Shown: one piece after another, positions 53,484 through 63,764 of the stretch
Numbering within the stretch: the first letter of the stretch is position 1
Layout of the letters: each line of letters starts with the position of its first letter
DNA from: Clostridiales bacterium UBA4039
GTDB taxonomy: Bacteria; Bacillota; Clostridia; Lachnospirales; Vallitaleaceae
Length of the DNA stretch: 64,000 bases
Assembly (NCBI GenBank): GCA_002382805.1
Contig: DGAD01000034.1
Span: 1-64,000 of the forward strand
Direction: 5' to 3'
Position numbers and translations under genes: made by a program
Notes under the pieces: model-generated
Seen by the model: only the letters and a program-made list of their open reading frames with translations
Database searches by the model: none
What the model was told of the DNA's origin: nothing

Positions 53484-54146
53484 TTATATTTCAAAAACTT
53501 TTAAATTCTTATATTGAGCTGTTAGTGGTGCTAGCTGACGAAAGCCTATCTTTCCTCCATAAAGTCGCTCACCATAGGTTATACCGTCATCCTCATAGGT
53601 GAACACGCATAGATCATTCACATAAAATTTAATCCATTGATCTTTTTTTGTTACCGTGATTTTATAAAAATCATTGATATGATAGGAACAAGGAATCGGA
53701 TCAGCTCCTTGTGCCACAAGATGAAAACCACTGCTCTTTCTTAAATTACATGTATGGAAACTCTTCTCGTCTTGCTCTTTACGTCGAAAATACGAGACGT
53801 GAAATGCGTTGATATCACTACTATGATACTGAGGATATTCTCCTGTTCTCTTCTTTAAGTTTTTATCAAATAAATCGACACCACCTTGCCCTGTTGCCCC
53901 AAAAAACATTATACATAAACCATCATTGCTTAAAGGTTTAAACTCCCATTCAATTTTTATATTCTCCGGAAAATCCTCTGGACACCATAACACATAGTTT
54001 GCTTTTTGACCTTCTTCATTGGCTAGTGCGTTTTTTAACTGCATGCTTTGATCAACAAAATCAATAATCGCTTTCCCTTCTAGGACAAAATCTTTGATGT
54101 CCTCTTTTGTTGATAATGCATTTTCATAAATTAACTTTTCATTCAT
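53484..54146 (-). CDS. DUF1961 (YesU-like) family protein
   Basis: A 220-residue cytoplasmic protein with a concanavalin-like beta-sandwich, matching DUF1961/YesU. IKIEWEFKPLSNDGLCIMFF near residue 75 and DVSYFRRKEQD-type core strands (FHVSYFRRKE, near residue 125) are characteristic. B. subtilis yesU lies in the rhamnogalacturonan operon; its function is unproven. ATG 54146 follows AGGAGGC; the open frame to 54164 is not needed. It is the first gene of the cluster and its promoter lies in the 227-base gap upstream (a TTGACG with TAAAAT 15 bases later at about 54190-54220 is a weak candidate). Confidence 0.82.
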   Translation of the reverse strand: MNEKLIYENALSTKEDIKDFVLEGKAIIDFVDQSMQLKNALANEEGQKANYVLWCPEDFPENIKIEWEFKPLSNDGLCIMFFGATGQGGVDLFDKNLKKRTGEYPQYHSSDINAFHVSYFRRKEQDEKSFHTCNLRKSSGFHLVAQGADPIPCSYHINDFYKITVTKKDQWIKFYVNDLCVFTYEDDGITYGERLYGGKIGFRQLAPLTAQYKNLKVFEI

Positions 54147-54320
54147 AATGTATGCCTCCTTCATGTCATATGCCCATACTAAAACGAATACTGCTAAAAG
54201 TAAATAATCATTTTATAGCCAGTTTTTTTCCGTCAAACCTCTATTTTAAAGGGATTCCACCCTTTGATTTCTCAAATATTATCATTATATAGCCTATGTT
54301 TTTGGGCAAAACACTCGAAA

Positions 54321-54364
54321 AAAACCCTCTATCTGTTCCAAAAACGGAATGGATAGAGGGTTTT
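54321..54364 (-). terminator. Strong intrinsic terminator of the alpha-2-macroglobulin-like gene
   Basis: Arms AAAACCCTCTATC (54321-54333) and GATAGAGGGTTTT (54352-54364) are perfect 13-bp complements, with an inner TTCC/GGAA pair. The minus-strand T4 tail follows. It lies 10 bases after the stop at 54374. The rest of the gap (54147-54320) holds only the promoter of the DUF1961 operon. Confidence 0.8.
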
Positions 54365-54373
54365 AAAGGTTTA

Positions 54374-57300
54374 TTATTCGATTGTAATGGTTCCGCGTTC
54401 ACCGATATATACACTGTCTTTGACCTGAATACCTTGAATTATAGGGCTTTCTGCTGTGTACACACCTGGAGAAGTAATCCGCGCATAATAGCTGAATTCT
54501 GTCTCATTAAAACTTTCGTTGTACTTATCGGATGGCTTATAGATATAAAAGCGCACCTTCTGTCCTTCAATGTCACGATACCAATACATGTTGTCATGGC
54601 GAAGTCCTAACTGCCATGGGCTTTCAATCGCTTTAAGTCCCGATGGAACATAGTCCGTTAATTGATAGCTATCATCAATTGCTTCTTGGTCTATTTCCCA
54701 ATCTAAGACGACTTTAACGATATCACCTTCTTTAAAGGTTGTCTGTTCTTCTCCGGTTTGATAGTTATAGTATTTTCTAGATACCCGAACATTTTCCTCT
54801 TGAGGTTTTTTAAGGATTGTATCACGCATATAGGTTGCCGTCACTGCCATATCGCCTTCAACCTTAAGGATTTTCAACTGAGACAGCGTCACACTTGGAA
54901 GGGTTAATGTCTGTGCCCATCCTTGGTCTAGGGTGATGGTCTTTTCCTGTCCGCCATATGCATAGGTGACCTGTCCCGTCGTCGTCTCTAGCCCCTCGAG
55001 TTGATCTAGGATGTATTGATAGAGATGGCTACTTACCAGAACGTCTTTATTTGTATGCGTTACTATATATGTATAGAATTTTTCATGTTCCGGTTGTTCG
55101 GTTTTTGAAGCAAGTAACATAGCTAATGCTGTCAGTTCGTATTCCATTGCTTCTGTATCTGCCTGTATGTAAGATTGCTCTTCATATGAAGTCACACGTC
55201 CTTCAACCACTTTATGGTACATCTGTTTCGCCTTATATGTATCGCCAATGGATGCATAAGCTAAACCAAGGTACAACTGGTCTTTTAGACTTAAAGGCTC
55301 AGTAAATGCATAGGTCTGTAAGTCAAAGAGTATCGGTTCATCCAGCATTGCCTGACCATATAATACAGCACCTTTTTCAACGCGTCCGGCGTCATACCAT
55401 GCATTTTCAAAGTATTTTGACAAGGCGAGTACATCAACTTCTTCTTGAATCATCGGAAGCATAAGTGCTGATATCTCTACGTCCGCTTCGGCATAAGGTA
55501 AGATGGCCATTCCACCTTGATCGGTTTGATAGTCCGCTAAATTGACCTGTTCTTCTTTAACTTCTTGATTATATGTTGTATTCAGCAGTTGCTTGACTTT
55601 ATTCGCCAAGTACTTTTGATCTACACGCTTTCCACCAGAATATGCCATACGATAGAGCAGTGGCAAGTATTGTCCTCGACCTTGATCCATAAACGTCAAT
55701 ACTGTCTCCCCTTGATCGGTTGTGCGAATCTGGGTATTTTCATTTAATGGATAAATATCTGAAACCCGTTGTTCATGATAAGATTTTTGTACGTCTATCG
55801 CTAGAACTAGTCCATCACCTGCACCTGTATCGGTCTTGCCGGTTATGGTCACTTCATAGCTTCCGGCTTCTGAAAATGTTCCTAAAGGAATATTGGCCCG
55901 TTCAAAAGCTTTTCCTGTCGCTTCATACGTCGCAACGATTTGATTGGATTTTTTTAAGGTGACTACATAATCAATCATCGTCTCGGGTTTTAACGCATTT
56001 CCATATCCGCTCACACCAATCATCGGCCTATCCCCGATAAGATACGTTGAACTTAATGATGTATTTAAGAAAAACGGCAAAGATACATTTACATTTTCTA
56101 CCTGACTTCCGGCATTTAAGCTTTCAGAAATAGCTGCTGCCATTAAACGCCAAGACGTTACATTATCCGGAAGTTCAAAGGAAGCTTTAGCTTTTCCTGA
56201 AGAATCCAACTTAACGCTCATAAACTTTGCTGTATCTTTAAATTCTTGACGGATCTCGATAGCACTTGAATTCTTATCTATCGATCCACTTGCTGTGTCC
56301 ATGGAACTTTCTTCACTTACCGCTTCGTCTACCATGCTTCCAAAGCCCATATCATACCGTGCAAATCCATCATTTTGATTATGATGCGATCCATAGCTCA
56401 TACCAAATCCGCCACTAACAGATCGATATAATTCTGACAACGGATCTATCTGCATATCGCTAAGGGCAAAAAGCGCTTCATCCACGAGACTAATATTCAC
56501 CACACCATCGCTTACAGGCTGTCGATTCCCTTGATCATCCACGTATGTTCCTTGAATACTCAATCCAACCGTATCACCAGGATAATAAGAGGGTGCATCG
56601 GCTGTAATGGTTAAATCGATCTCACGTTGTATATAGTCAAAACGAACATCGGTCTGAGCCGCTTCCACATAGGTACTTCCATTAAAGAAAATCCCTTTGA
56701 CTTCAATATTAGGAACGTCTCCGGCTTCAAATATCATAGAATACGTTGGTTCTGTCAAGATATCCACAGTTTTGATTCCATTTTGTCCGGTTATGAACAA
56801 ATATCTTCCCTGCGTGTGGAGATCATCATTATTCATAAAATTGATCTCTACATCATCATGGATTCTGTAATTTTCTTGATCGGTTTCTAAGTGATACCAG
56901 TCTCCATCATTTGGATACGGTTCATATTCCCGTCCAAAGTAAACCTTTTCCACTATTTGACGATTTTTATGGTCATAGGTCTTAACTTCTGCTGTATAGT
57001 GGACACTTCGCTCTTTAGGTAATTCCAAGGTATATTGTGCCTGGCCTTTAGCATCGGTTGTTACTGTAAAGGTATCAAACTCTGTCGTTTTCAAATCATA
57101 ACGATAACGTTTTTTAACTTCTTTGTTAATATAGTCATAGTACTCTCCGGTCTCTGTCTTAATCCACTCATTACGATAGACCGTTCCTTCAAGCTTATGA
57201 TTATCCACAGGTTCAGACAAAAAGTCATAATCATCCTCAGCGCTACCATCATTAAGTCGGTCAAGGGTAATATTATGCACTTCCAAGGCAATGCTACCTT

Positions 57301-59317
57301 CATTATCGTAAATAGTGCCTGTAGGTTTTACATGAATATCATTAAAAAATACCCGAAAATAATCGTTGACATAAATACTTCCGGATTCAGGCAAGCTTGC
57401 ATATGCCGAAAAAGAGTAATTTTGTTCCCCTTGTGTTCCGGCTTGATACTCCGGCGTGAAGAATACCTTCGCTTCACCACTGGCCTCTGTCGTTCCAGAG
57501 CCCTCTTTATGATTGACTCCGTTAATCGTATAATTATAGTCTAAAAAAGATACGGGTGTTCCTTCGAAGAAATTTGTTGCAATTGTATATTCCAATGTAT
57601 CGCCAACAAAAAGCGCTTCGTGATCTTTTTCCACTTCAATTTTATAACTTGGCTTCATATAATTTTCAACCTGAATATAGGTTGAGCTTATGACCTCATC
57701 CCCACGTTTCACTAAAAGCTGATATCCGCCTTCTTTTAAGTTGGGAAGTGCTAGCTGACCGTCAAAGAAACCTTGCTCAACCGTCACCGTTTTTGTTACA
57801 TAACTTAGTTCATCCATTGGTCCGGGAATAAATCCCCAATAATAAGCTCGCCCTCTGGTGAGTTCTACGCTAAGTTTGGCAAGTTGCTCTCCATCATAGC
57901 GATGACGAACAAACCCAAAAAAGTTGACCGTATCGTCCGGCTTATATAGGTTTCGATCCGGTTTAAAGTAGCTCCAATATTCCTGAGCCTCGCCTCCAAA
58001 ATAATACGGCTCGCTCAGCGCTTGAAAATTATATAAAACCGCTTCGTTTTCTTGCGACGTCAAATGATAAAACATCGCCATCTTTTCATCGGTGTCTTTT
58101 TTAATACGTGCTAATCCTTCTGCATTTGTCTCTACACTCGTATTCGTATCTAGATTTTTCACTTTGGCATGGTTAACGGGCTCTTGATTGGATAAATCAT
58201 GAATCCAAAAAACATCTTCATTATCCCCACCTTGGTAATAAAAGCTTAAGTCTGTTACTTGCATAAATGTATGAATGACCATATCCTCATATGTTGCTTG
58301 AACCATATAATATCCTGCATCCAAGGTATTTGGCAATTCTAAAAAGTTCGGATAATTATTCTCTATCGCAATTGTTTGCTCAAAGTCCATCACCCGCTCA
58401 AGTCCTTTGGTGGATATCTTGGCATCAAGCATTCCATAATATGACCACATCGGAATATCTGTATAGTCTTTTATATCCTTCGTAAATTGATCTGCATCTC
58501 GATAGGCAAAGACCTCTACATCCACTGTAGCTTCTTTGATCTTAGTGTCATCAAAATAATAGTTCCACTCCAAACTAGGAACTTCTGATTCTGCAAATTC
58601 ATGCATAAAGCTCTCAAAATTCATATAAAACGTTGAAGCATCAAGCGTCTCATCACTTTGTGTCTCAAAACTGAATTGGACATCCTTTTCCAGTGTTTTA
58701 TCTGAGCCTTCCAGTGGTAGTCCCGCCTTAAGCGTCACTGTATAAATCGTCTGTTTTTTTAGTTCCTTAGGTACAAAGGCAACCACGCGTCCGTGACGTT
58801 CAAAGCTTCCCTTAACTTTAGGTTCAATCTCAAAGTAGTCCTTAACATTGGCGCCTTCATAATTAAAGGTAAATTCAATGCCTGTATTGATAGGCACATT
58901 GGTCGTCTGATGTCGCGGAAAATGCCCCAGCACTTCAAACTTGGCTTCGGTGCGGTATGCCCAAGTAATGCCTTTAATCGTAAAAATATATGTTGTATTT
59001 GGTTGAAGGCTTTGCTTTGGCGTGATGACAATGCCTTCTTCTTGTTCAGACAATGTATATTCTACGGTCGGTGAAATTGTCAGCACCTGTTTTAGCTCCT
59101 CAAGACTCAACGCGTCATTCGATCCATCGACCTTGAAAACAAAGGCTGAATCCATGGCCACACCAGCTGCATCCATCTGTGTTGGTGCAAGAATATATCC
59201 CTCTCGATATTCTGCTGCAAACACTTTGGTCACATCTTGATTCAAAAAAAGTGTGACACCAATTGTTACAACCACTAAGATAATAGCCGTTGCAATACTT
59301 AAAACTCTTTTTTTCAT
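54374..59317 (-). CDS. Alpha-2-macroglobulin-like surface protein without recognisable thioester
   Basis: A 1647-residue exported protein. Residues ~1-30 form a signal/anchor, then two Big_5-type Ig-like domains (~40-230), several macroglobulin beta domains (~330-900), a spacer with Asp/Ser/Gly-rich sequence (~1000-1080), and the macroglobulin family core (PSYYPGDTVGLSIQGT; FELPDNVTSWRLMAAAIS). Bacterial macroglobulins trap proteases through CxEQ; at the expected position this protein reads RMAYSGGKRVDQ and no such motif was found, so covalent trapping is unlikely. A helical thioester-domain-like region (~1270-1430) remains. It may be a non-thioester protease inhibitor or a surface structure. 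Monocistronic, with a strong terminator. Confidence 0.82.
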   Translation of the reverse strand: MKKRVLSIATAIILVVVTIGVTLFLNQDVTKVFAAEYREGYILAPTQMDAAGVAMDSAFVFKVDGSNDALSLEELKQVLTISPTVEYTLSEQEEGIVITPKQSLQPNTTYIFTIKGITWAYRTEAKFEVLGHFPRHQTTNVPINTGIEFTFNYEGANVKDYFEIEPKVKGSFERHGRVVAFVPKELKKQTIYTVTLKAGLPLEGSDKTLEKDVQFSFETQSDETLDASTFYMNFESFMHEFAESEVPSLEWNYYFDDTKIKEATVDVEVFAYRDADQFTKDIKDYTDIPMWSYYGMLDAKISTKGLERVMDFEQTIAIENNYPNFLELPNTLDAGYYMVQATYEDMVIHTFMQVTDLSFYYQGGDNEDVFWIHDLSNQEPVNHAKVKNLDTNTSVETNAEGLARIKKDTDEKMAMFYHLTSQENEAVLYNFQALSEPYYFGGEAQEYWSYFKPDRNLYKPDDTVNFFGFVRHRYDGEQLAKLSVELTRGRAYYWGFIPGPMDELSYVTKTVTVEQGFFDGQLALPNLKEGGYQLLVKRGDEVISSTYIQVENYMKPSYKIEVEKDHEALFVGDTLEYTIATNFFEGTPVSFLDYNYTINGVNHKEGSGTTEASGEAKVFFTPEYQAGTQGEQNYSFSAYASLPESGSIYVNDYFRVFFNDIHVKPTGTIYDNEGSIALEVHNITLDRLNDGSAEDDYDFLSEPVDNHKLEGTVYRNEWIKTETGEYYDYINKEVKKRYRYDLKTTEFDTFTVTTDAKGQAQYTLELPKERSVHYTAEVKTYDHKNRQIVEKVYFGREYEPYPNDGDWYHLETDQENYRIHDDVEINFMNNDDLHTQGRYLFITGQNGIKTVDILTEPTYSMIFEAGDVPNIEVKGIFFNGSTYVEAAQTDVRFDYIQREIDLTITADAPSYYPGDTVGLSIQGTYVDDQGNRQPVSDGVVNISLVDEALFALSDMQIDPLSELYRSVSGGFGMSYGSHHNQNDGFARYDMGFGSMVDEAVSEESSMDTASGSIDKNSSAIEIRQEFKDTAKFMSVKLDSSGKAKASFELPDNVTSWRLMAAAISESLNAGSQVENVNVSLPFFLNTSLSSTYLIGDRPMIGVSGYGNALKPETMIDYVVTLKKSNQIVATYEATGKAFERANIPLGTFSEAGSYEVTITGKTDTGAGDGLVLAIDVQKSYHEQRVSDIYPLNENTQIRTTDQGETVLTFMDQGRGQYLPLLYRMAYSGGKRVDQKYLANKVKQLLNTTYNQEVKEEQVNLADYQTDQGGMAILPYAEADVEISALMLPMIQEEVDVLALSKYFENAWYDAGRVEKGAVLYGQAMLDEPILFDLQTYAFTEPLSLKDQLYLGLAYASIGDTYKAKQMYHKVVEGRVTSYEEQSYIQADTEAMEYELTALAMLLASKTEQPEHEKFYTYIVTHTNKDVLVSSHLYQYILDQLEGLETTTGQVTYAYGGQEKTITLDQGWAQTLTLPSVTLSQLKILKVEGDMAVTATYMRDTILKKPQEENVRVSRKYYNYQTGEEQTTFKEGDIVKVVLDWEIDQEAIDDSYQLTDYVPSGLKAIESPWQLGLRHDNMYWYRDIEGQKVRFYIYKPSDKYNESFNETEFSYYARITSPGVYTAESPIIQGIQVKDSVYIGERGTITIE

Positions 59318-59401
59318 CCTATTCCCCATCCTTTCTTACCATGCGACGATGTCGCACTGTACACTCTGTATACTCTTTACATTGATTAGACGTCTTACAT
59401 T

Positions 59402-60118
59402 TTAAAAATGTTCCATCGCTTCTATCTTCATGGCAACGGGTTGATCCAGTCGAATTGAATCCGGGGTCACTATACTATCATAACACAAAATCTGTACCCC
59501 TTTTTTCTGGGCTTCTTTAAGCGTCTTGGAAAATAAAGGATCTGTTTTTTGATTGGGTCGAAATATTGTAACTCCTTTTAACTGAACCACAAAAAGTATA
59601 TAGCTTTGGAAACCTTCATCGATGCTATCCATAAGTTCCCGAATATGCTTCGTTCCTCGTGATGTTGGCGCATCCGGAAACATAGCCTCACCCTCTGCTT
59701 CCAAGGTCACCCCTTTGACTTCGATAAAGCCCTTGTTCCCGGTCTCAGCATTTTCATAATATATATCAAAACGGGATTTTTGAAAAGTCACTTCCCGTCG
59801 TAGCGTCGTAACCTCACCAATGATATTACGTAAATGGGGATTAGAGGTTATCGCCTCATAAGCAACGGCATTTGGAATCTGGGAATCGATATTGATAAGT
59901 ATGCCATTTTTAAAAATGGCAATTAAAGAATATCGTGTCTTACGTTCCGGATTTTTGGCTGGTTCTAGATAAACCTGTGCTCCCTCAACAAAAAGTTCCG
60001 CACATCGACCTGTATTTTTAACATGAACCTCGACCACTTCCCCATCTAGATTCACCTGTGCAATAAATCGATTCATTCGTCGTATAAATGTGGCACGCAC
60101 CACTGCATCATAATTCAT
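59402..60118 (-). CDS. sfsA: SfsA family DNA/RNA nuclease
   Basis: A 238-residue protein matching SfsA, with an N-terminal OB-like domain (RRMNRFIAQVNLDGEVVEVHVKNTGR) and a C-terminal PD-(D/E)XK-like nuclease fold (SRFDIYYENAETGNKGFIEVKGVTLE near residue 120, with a candidate catalytic EVK; FPDAPTSRGTKHIREL after). Originally linked to sugar fermentation stimulation in E. coli and more recently to nuclease activity. The frame extends to 60433 but the ATG at 60118 with GAGGTT upstream gives the standard N terminus; the extension overlaps the divergent gene. It lies 84 bases before the macroglobulin-like gene on the same strand. Confidence 0.88.
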   Translation of the reverse strand: MNYDAVVRATFIRRMNRFIAQVNLDGEVVEVHVKNTGRCAELFVEGAQVYLEPAKNPERKTRYSLIAIFKNGILINIDSQIPNAVAYEAITSNPHLRNIIGEVTTLRREVTFQKSRFDIYYENAETGNKGFIEVKGVTLEAEGEAMFPDAPTSRGTKHIRELMDSIDEGFQSYILFVVQLKGVTIFRPNQKTDPLFSKTLKEAQKKGVQILCYDSIVTPDSIRLDQPVAMKIEAMEHF

Positions 60119-60229
60119 AAATAACCTCAACTTTACTCTATAGTCATACCCTACTATGTCATTATATACTAAAAACATGGTATAATGAAGATGATAACTA
60201 TTATTAGGCAAAACAAAGGAGTGTATTTC

Positions 60230-62137
60230 ATGAAAAAACATCTTAGTTGCCTTCTCATTATCGTCATCGCTTTTAGCACAACTGTATGTACGCCCAAAGC
60301 ACAGGAACGCTTCACTGACGTAGCATTGACACATTGGGCCTATGAATATATACACGAACTTGCTGCAAAGGATGTCATCAATGGCTACCCTAACGGAGCT
60401 TTTTATCCTAATCAAGATGTCACTGCTGAACAATTTTTAAAAATGGTCGTTAGCACCATTGGCTATCCGAACCTAAACGCATCTTCAGATAATCCCAGCC
60501 TTTGGTCCAAACCCTATATCGAAAAAGCTTATACCCTCGGGATAATTCAAACCCCCGATGCCTTATATAACTTAGATTGGTCCGATGCTATTACGCGTGA
60601 AGTCGCTGCCGATCTTGCCATCAAAGCAGATCATCTTCTCCACAACACACCAAAAGATAGCACGGCGACTGAAGCGAGCTACCCCATATCAGATATATAC
60701 TTAATCAGCAACGTTTTAAAGCCTTCGGTATATGATGCATTTGCAAGCGGCATCATTACAGGCTATGAAGATAAAACCTTCAAGCCCAAAGGATTATTGA
60801 CCCGCGCTGAAGCCAGTGCGATTATTATGCGCATCACCAACATCGCCTTACGCCAGCCACAAGACACAACACTAGCTTTAGCACCTAGCTTGCCCAAAAG
60901 CCGTGTTATCGCCATGACCGATGGCGAAGGAGATGATCGGGCATCCATGGTCCGTTTTTTGTTCTATGCCAACGAAATGGACATCGAAGCCATCATTCAG
61001 ACCAATTCATATTATCAAATCAATGGAAATAGCCAGACGACAAATGTCTACTGGCTAGAAGATGTGATTGAAGCATATGGAAAAGACCTGAAGAATCTAC
61101 GTATACATGATCCTAACTATCCCGATGCCTCTTTTCTCTTAGATAGGCTATACCTAGGGGATGAAGATCCAGAGCATGTCAAAAAAAATAATGCCAAAGC
61201 CATCCCTCCATTTGGAGCAACACCTGGCTCTAAAAAAATCATCGAAGTGCTCCTAAATGACGACCCACGTCCAGTATGGATACAAGCTTGGGGCGGATTA
61301 AACACAGCGGCTGAAGCACTTTATGAACTTAAATACAGTGGCAACTATAGTGCATCGGCATATAAAAAAGCTGCCGAAAAAACACGTATTTTTTCGATAA
61401 CCTTTCAGGATAATAGCGGCGGCTATATTCGGGAACACTTTCCTGAAGTCTTATTGATACGTAGTATGTCCTTTGATGATACCTGGGGTTATACCAACCC
61501 TCAAGACCAATGGACAGGGGAAGATTGGGTAACAGCTTATCTCTATAAACATGGAAACCTTGCTTCAAGATATACTAAGCTTTCGATTCTTGAAGGCGAT
61601 ACCCCTGCTTTTCTCAACAACCTTGCTAATGGACTACGTGCACACGAAAATCCTACCTTTGGCGGTTGGGGCGGACGCTTTTTTTCAAAAGATGGGTACT
61701 ACTACACGGATGTTAAAGATGGCGGTTCTATCTATACTGCTGTTAAAAAATATATTCCTACAGCACAAAATGACTTTGCTGCCCGCCTAGATTGGGCAAT
61801 GCATAATACCTATGCAAAAGCGAACCATCATCCGATGATTCGCCTAGATGGTCCGCGTGATTTTGTTGTTTCACCAGGAGATGATATTGAGCTTTCTGCG
61901 CGTGGAAGCTACGATCCAGATGGCGATAAAGTAACCTATACATGGGCACAGGATAAAAACGCCGGAACTTCCTCTGCCTCCATTAGCCTTCAAAACAACC
62001 ACTCTTTGACAGATGCATTCTTTATTGTTCCAACATCAGCAAAACCCGGAACCACCATTCACGTAATTCTAGAAGCCGTCGATGATGGAACCCCTCAGTT
62101 GGTACGATATGAACGCCTCATTTTTCACGTGGAGTGA
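60230..62137 (+). CDS. SLH-anchored DUF1593 (Sde182-like) nucleoside-hydrolase-fold protein
   Basis: Exported protein of 635 residues. A signal peptide (~1-25, ending near TPKAQE) is followed by three S-layer homology domains ([17 protein letters not shown] near residue 28; the second ~90-140; the third with [20 protein letters not shown] near residue 195), then DUF1593/Sde182 domain (~230-500) beginning [20 protein letters not shown], which resembles the Asp-rich metal site of nucleoside hydrolases, and a C-terminal beta domain (~560-630). The protein should sit on the S-layer and act on extracellular glycans; the reaction is unknown. AAAGGAGTG precedes ATG and TATAAT lies at 60181. It ends 13 bases inside the convergent kinase gene. 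Confidence 0.85.
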   Translation: MKKHLSCLLIIVIAFSTTVCTPKAQERFTDVALTHWAYEYIHELAAKDVINGYPNGAFYPNQDVTAEQFLKMVVSTIGYPNLNASSDNPSLWSKPYIEKAYTLGIIQTPDALYNLDWSDAITREVAADLAIKADHLLHNTPKDSTATEASYPISDIYLISNVLKPSVYDAFASGIITGYEDKTFKPKGLLTRAEASAIIMRITNIALRQPQDTTLALAPSLPKSRVIAMTDGEGDDRASMVRFLFYANEMDIEAIIQTNSYYQINGNSQTTNVYWLEDVIEAYGKDLKNLRIHDPNYPDASFLLDRLYLGDEDPEHVKKNNAKAIPPFGATPGSKKIIEVLLNDDPRPVWIQAWGGLNTAAEALYELKYSGNYSASAYKKAAEKTRIFSITFQDNSGGYIREHFPEVLLIRSMSFDDTWGYTNPQDQWTGEDWVTAYLYKHGNLASRYTKLSILEGDTPAFLNNLANGLRAHENPTFGGWGGRFFSKDGYYYTDVKDGGSIYTAVKKYIPTAQNDFAARLDWAMHNTYAKANHHPMIRLDGPRDFVVSPGDDIELSARGSYDPDGDKVTYTWAQDKNAGTSSASISLQNNHSLTDAFFIVPTSAKPGTTIHVILEAVDDGTPQLVRYERLIFHVE

Positions 62138-63735
62138 AAGTGCTCAACAGCTGCCCGCTCAATATCTAACCCGTTGACATAGTATCGCATAAACTGTTCA
62201 AAGCCTTCCACATCTTCGATAACAGGATCTAAGCGCGTTGACTCTTGCTGCGAAAATACTTGTGTATCTAAAAAGGATTCTAATCGCTTATCTTGCTTAG
62301 CATAGTCAAGATAAGCGGCCAATATGGCAATCCCCCATGCTCCACCTTCTCCAGCCGTTTCCATGACTTCAACCGGAGCGTTGACCGCCGCCGCCATTAA
62401 GCGTTGGCCGACGCCAGGCGTCTTAAATAAGCCTCCATGACCTAACATCTTATCCAGAACCACTTTTTCTTTTTTTAACAATATATCTGTCCCTATTTTC
62501 ATAGCACCAAGTGAGGTCTGCAAGTGCACACGCATAAAGTTAGCAAGACTAAACGTGCTGTCAGACAAACGTGTAAATAGGGGTCTTCCTTCTTCAAATT
62601 TTGTGATGTGTTCACCCGAGAGGTATCCATAGGCAAGAAGGCCTCCACCATCTGCCTCCCCTTCAAGTGCTTTGTTGTACAAGGCTTGATAAAGTGTCGT
62701 CTTATCTATAGATGCACCAAAAAGTTGTCCGACTTCATCAAATATATTCACCCATGCATCCAAGTCCGAAGTACAGTTGTTTGAATGGGCCATCGCAACC
62801 AATTTTCCTGATGGCGTCGTCACAAGGTCAAGCTCTTTATAGACTCTGGATAATTCGTTTTCAAGTACGACCATGGCAAAAATTGATGTTCCTGCCGATA
62901 CATTACCCGTGCGTTCAGCGACACTATTTGTTGCTACCATTCCTGTCCCCGCATCACCTTCTGGTGGGCATAGAGGAATATCCCCACAAAGTTCTCCACT
63001 TGGATCGATTAATCTAGCGCCTTCTGGTGTAAGCGTTCCTGCATCCTCTCCCGCAACTAAAGTTTTTGGCAAGATGTCGCCTAACTTCCATGCAAATCCT
63101 TTTCCCGATATATGTTCATCAAATGCTTCAATCATCCGTTGATGAAAGGTTTGGTGATGAATATCAATCGGAAACATCCCTGATGCGTCGCCAATGCCTA
63201 AAACTTTATTCCCGGTTAGCTTCCAATGAACGTATCCTGAAAGCGTCGTTATGTAGTCAACCTCACGAACATGTTCTTCTTGATTAAGAATCGCTTGATA
63301 TAGATGAGCAATACTCCATCGCTGGGGTATGGGATAATTGAATAAATCCATCAATTGCACAGAAGCCTCTTGTGTAATATTGTTGCGCCATGTCCGAAAA
63401 GGAACTAATAGGTGTTCATGCTTATCAAAAGCCAAGTATCCATGCATCATGCCACTGATTCCCATCGCCTTGACGGTCGAAAGTTTTGCTCCATAGCGTT
63501 GATTCACATCCTTTTTCAAAGCTTTATAGCTCTCTTGAAGCCCGTTCCATACCTCGTCCAATGTATATGTCCAAATCCCTTGTTCATAAGAATTCGTCCA
63601 TGCATGCTCACCTGATGCAATCGGTTTATAGTCCGTATCAATAAGCACAGACTTGATACGTGTTGAGCCCAGTTCAATCCCAAGAACAGCCTTCCCCTCT
63701 TGAATCCTATGTTTAATCATTTCACTTTGATTCAT
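62125..63735 (-). CDS. FGGY-family carbohydrate kinase
   Basis: Sugar kinase of 536 residues. [19 protein letters not shown] is the N-terminal phosphate loop; [16 protein letters not shown] and the FGGY core with [12 protein letters not shown] and GTSIFAMVV follow, and [17 protein letters not shown] near residue 430 is the C-terminal signature. It is longer than a typical xylulokinase and in the length range of ribulokinase-like members; substrate unknown. ATG 63735 follows AAAGGAGA and starts 29 bases after the stop of an alcohol dehydrogenase, suggesting that a sugar alcohol or sugar is first oxidised and then phosphorylated. Its end overlaps the SLH gene by 13 bases with no terminator visible between them. 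Confidence 0.87.
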   Translation of the reverse strand: MNQSEMIKHRIQEGKAVLGIELGSTRIKSVLIDTDYKPIASGEHAWTNSYEQGIWTYTLDEVWNGLQESYKALKKDVNQRYGAKLSTVKAMGISGMMHGYLAFDKHEHLLVPFRTWRNNITQEASVQLMDLFNYPIPQRWSIAHLYQAILNQEEHVREVDYITTLSGYVHWKLTGNKVLGIGDASGMFPIDIHHQTFHQRMIEAFDEHISGKGFAWKLGDILPKTLVAGEDAGTLTPEGARLIDPSGELCGDIPLCPPEGDAGTGMVATNSVAERTGNVSAGTSIFAMVVLENELSRVYKELDLVTTPSGKLVAMAHSNNCTSDLDAWVNIFDEVGQLFGASIDKTTLYQALYNKALEGEADGGGLLAYGYLSGEHITKFEEGRPLFTRLSDSTFSLANFMRVHLQTSLGAMKIGTDILLKKEKVVLDKMLGHGGLFKTPGVGQRLMAAAVNAPVEVMETAGEGGAWGIAILAAYLDYAKQDKRLESFLDTQVFSQQESTRLDPVIEDVEGFEQFMRYYVNGLDIERAAVEHFHST

Positions 63736-63764
63736 GCTTTTCTCCTTTGCCCTAGCTTGTATGA

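Noticed and set aside
54241..54262. AAAGGG/CCCTTT inverted repeat upstream of the DUF1961 operon
   Set aside because: Only 6-bp arms with a 6-base loop and no flanking T-run; too weak to call as operator or terminator.
56627..57544. Plus-strand open frames inside the macroglobulin-like gene
   Set aside because: They are antisense shadows of a long gene with complete domain matches on the minus strand.
59340..59360. TGCGAC-GAT-GTCGCA repeat before the macroglobulin-like gene
   Set aside because: Six-base arms in a short gap without a clear promoter around them; could be chance or a minor leader hairpin.
60119..60433. Open frame extending sfsA upstream by 105 codons
   Set aside because: The standard SfsA start is at 60118 with a ribosome binding site, and the extension overlaps the promoter and start of the divergent SLH gene; its residues do not look like a domain.
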